Source: CAZQKL01 sp964593895 [NCBI: uncultured bacterium] (GTDB lineage Bacteria > DYJV01). Taken from it: 5,932 nucleotides of DNA. The position numbers were made by a program, and so were the translations under genes. This document shows, in pieces, positions 5,916-5,932 of this stretch (position 1 is its first letter; every line of letters starts with the position of its first letter). The notes below the pieces were generated by a model, which had not been told where the DNA came from, did not search any database, and saw nothing but the letters and a program-made list of their open reading frames with translations. The stretch is from positions 1 to 5,932 of the forward strand of contig CAZQKL010000113.1 in assembly GCA_964593895.1 (NCBI GenBank), written 5' to 3'.

Positions 5916-5932
5916 CTTATTAAAAAGATTTT

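Overview
The window is a very AT-rich stretch of bacterial DNA whose coding runs are dominated by AAA, AAT, TTT and ATT codons. One plus-strand gene cluster fills almost all of it. The organism cannot be named from this sequence. Low GC, an exported sulfurtransferase, a radical-SAM (rSAM) enzyme and a dispersed intergenic repeat of the 'TCATTGCGAGG...GACGAAGCAATCT' type would suit an anaerobic or thermophilic Gram-negative lineage such as Deferribacterota or a deltaproteobacterial relative. That placement is inference only.

Layout. Positions 1-169 hold no gene. They contain inverted repeats, the dispersed repeat element and, at the right end, a strong ribosome binding site. Five genes follow with no gaps: a TVP38/TMEM64 (VTT) membrane protein (170-817, TTG start), an exported two-domain rhodanese (810-1709), a CofC/MobA-like 'transferase 1, rSAM/selenodomain-associated' (1709-2290), a family-2 glycosyltransferase of the 'transferase 2, rSAM/selenodomain-associated' type (2247-2909), and a 998-residue fusion protein (2884-5880). 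Every gene overlaps the next, by 8, 1, 44 and 26 bases, so this is a single tightly coupled operon. The last 52 bases hold a weak inverted repeat but no convincing terminator.

How the genes may work together. The two transferases are the pair that usually accompanies the radical-SAM protein ArsS in arsenosugar-type loci. No ArsS-like protein is visible here. In its place is a fusion with, in order, a PqqD-like N-terminus, a radical-SAM domain with a CxxxCxxC cluster motif and a decayed SPASM-like tail, an ArsM-like arsenite methyltransferase domain with the three family cysteines, and a cysteine-rich DUF5714-type domain. The most economical reading is an organoarsenic (arsenosugar- or arsenolipid-like) biosynthesis or detoxification operon of unusual architecture: methylation and radical chemistry on one chain, sugar or nucleotide transfer by the two transferases, and sulfur handling and membrane steps by the rhodanese and VTT protein. 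The family assignments are well supported by motifs. The arsenic substrate and the pathway are inference.
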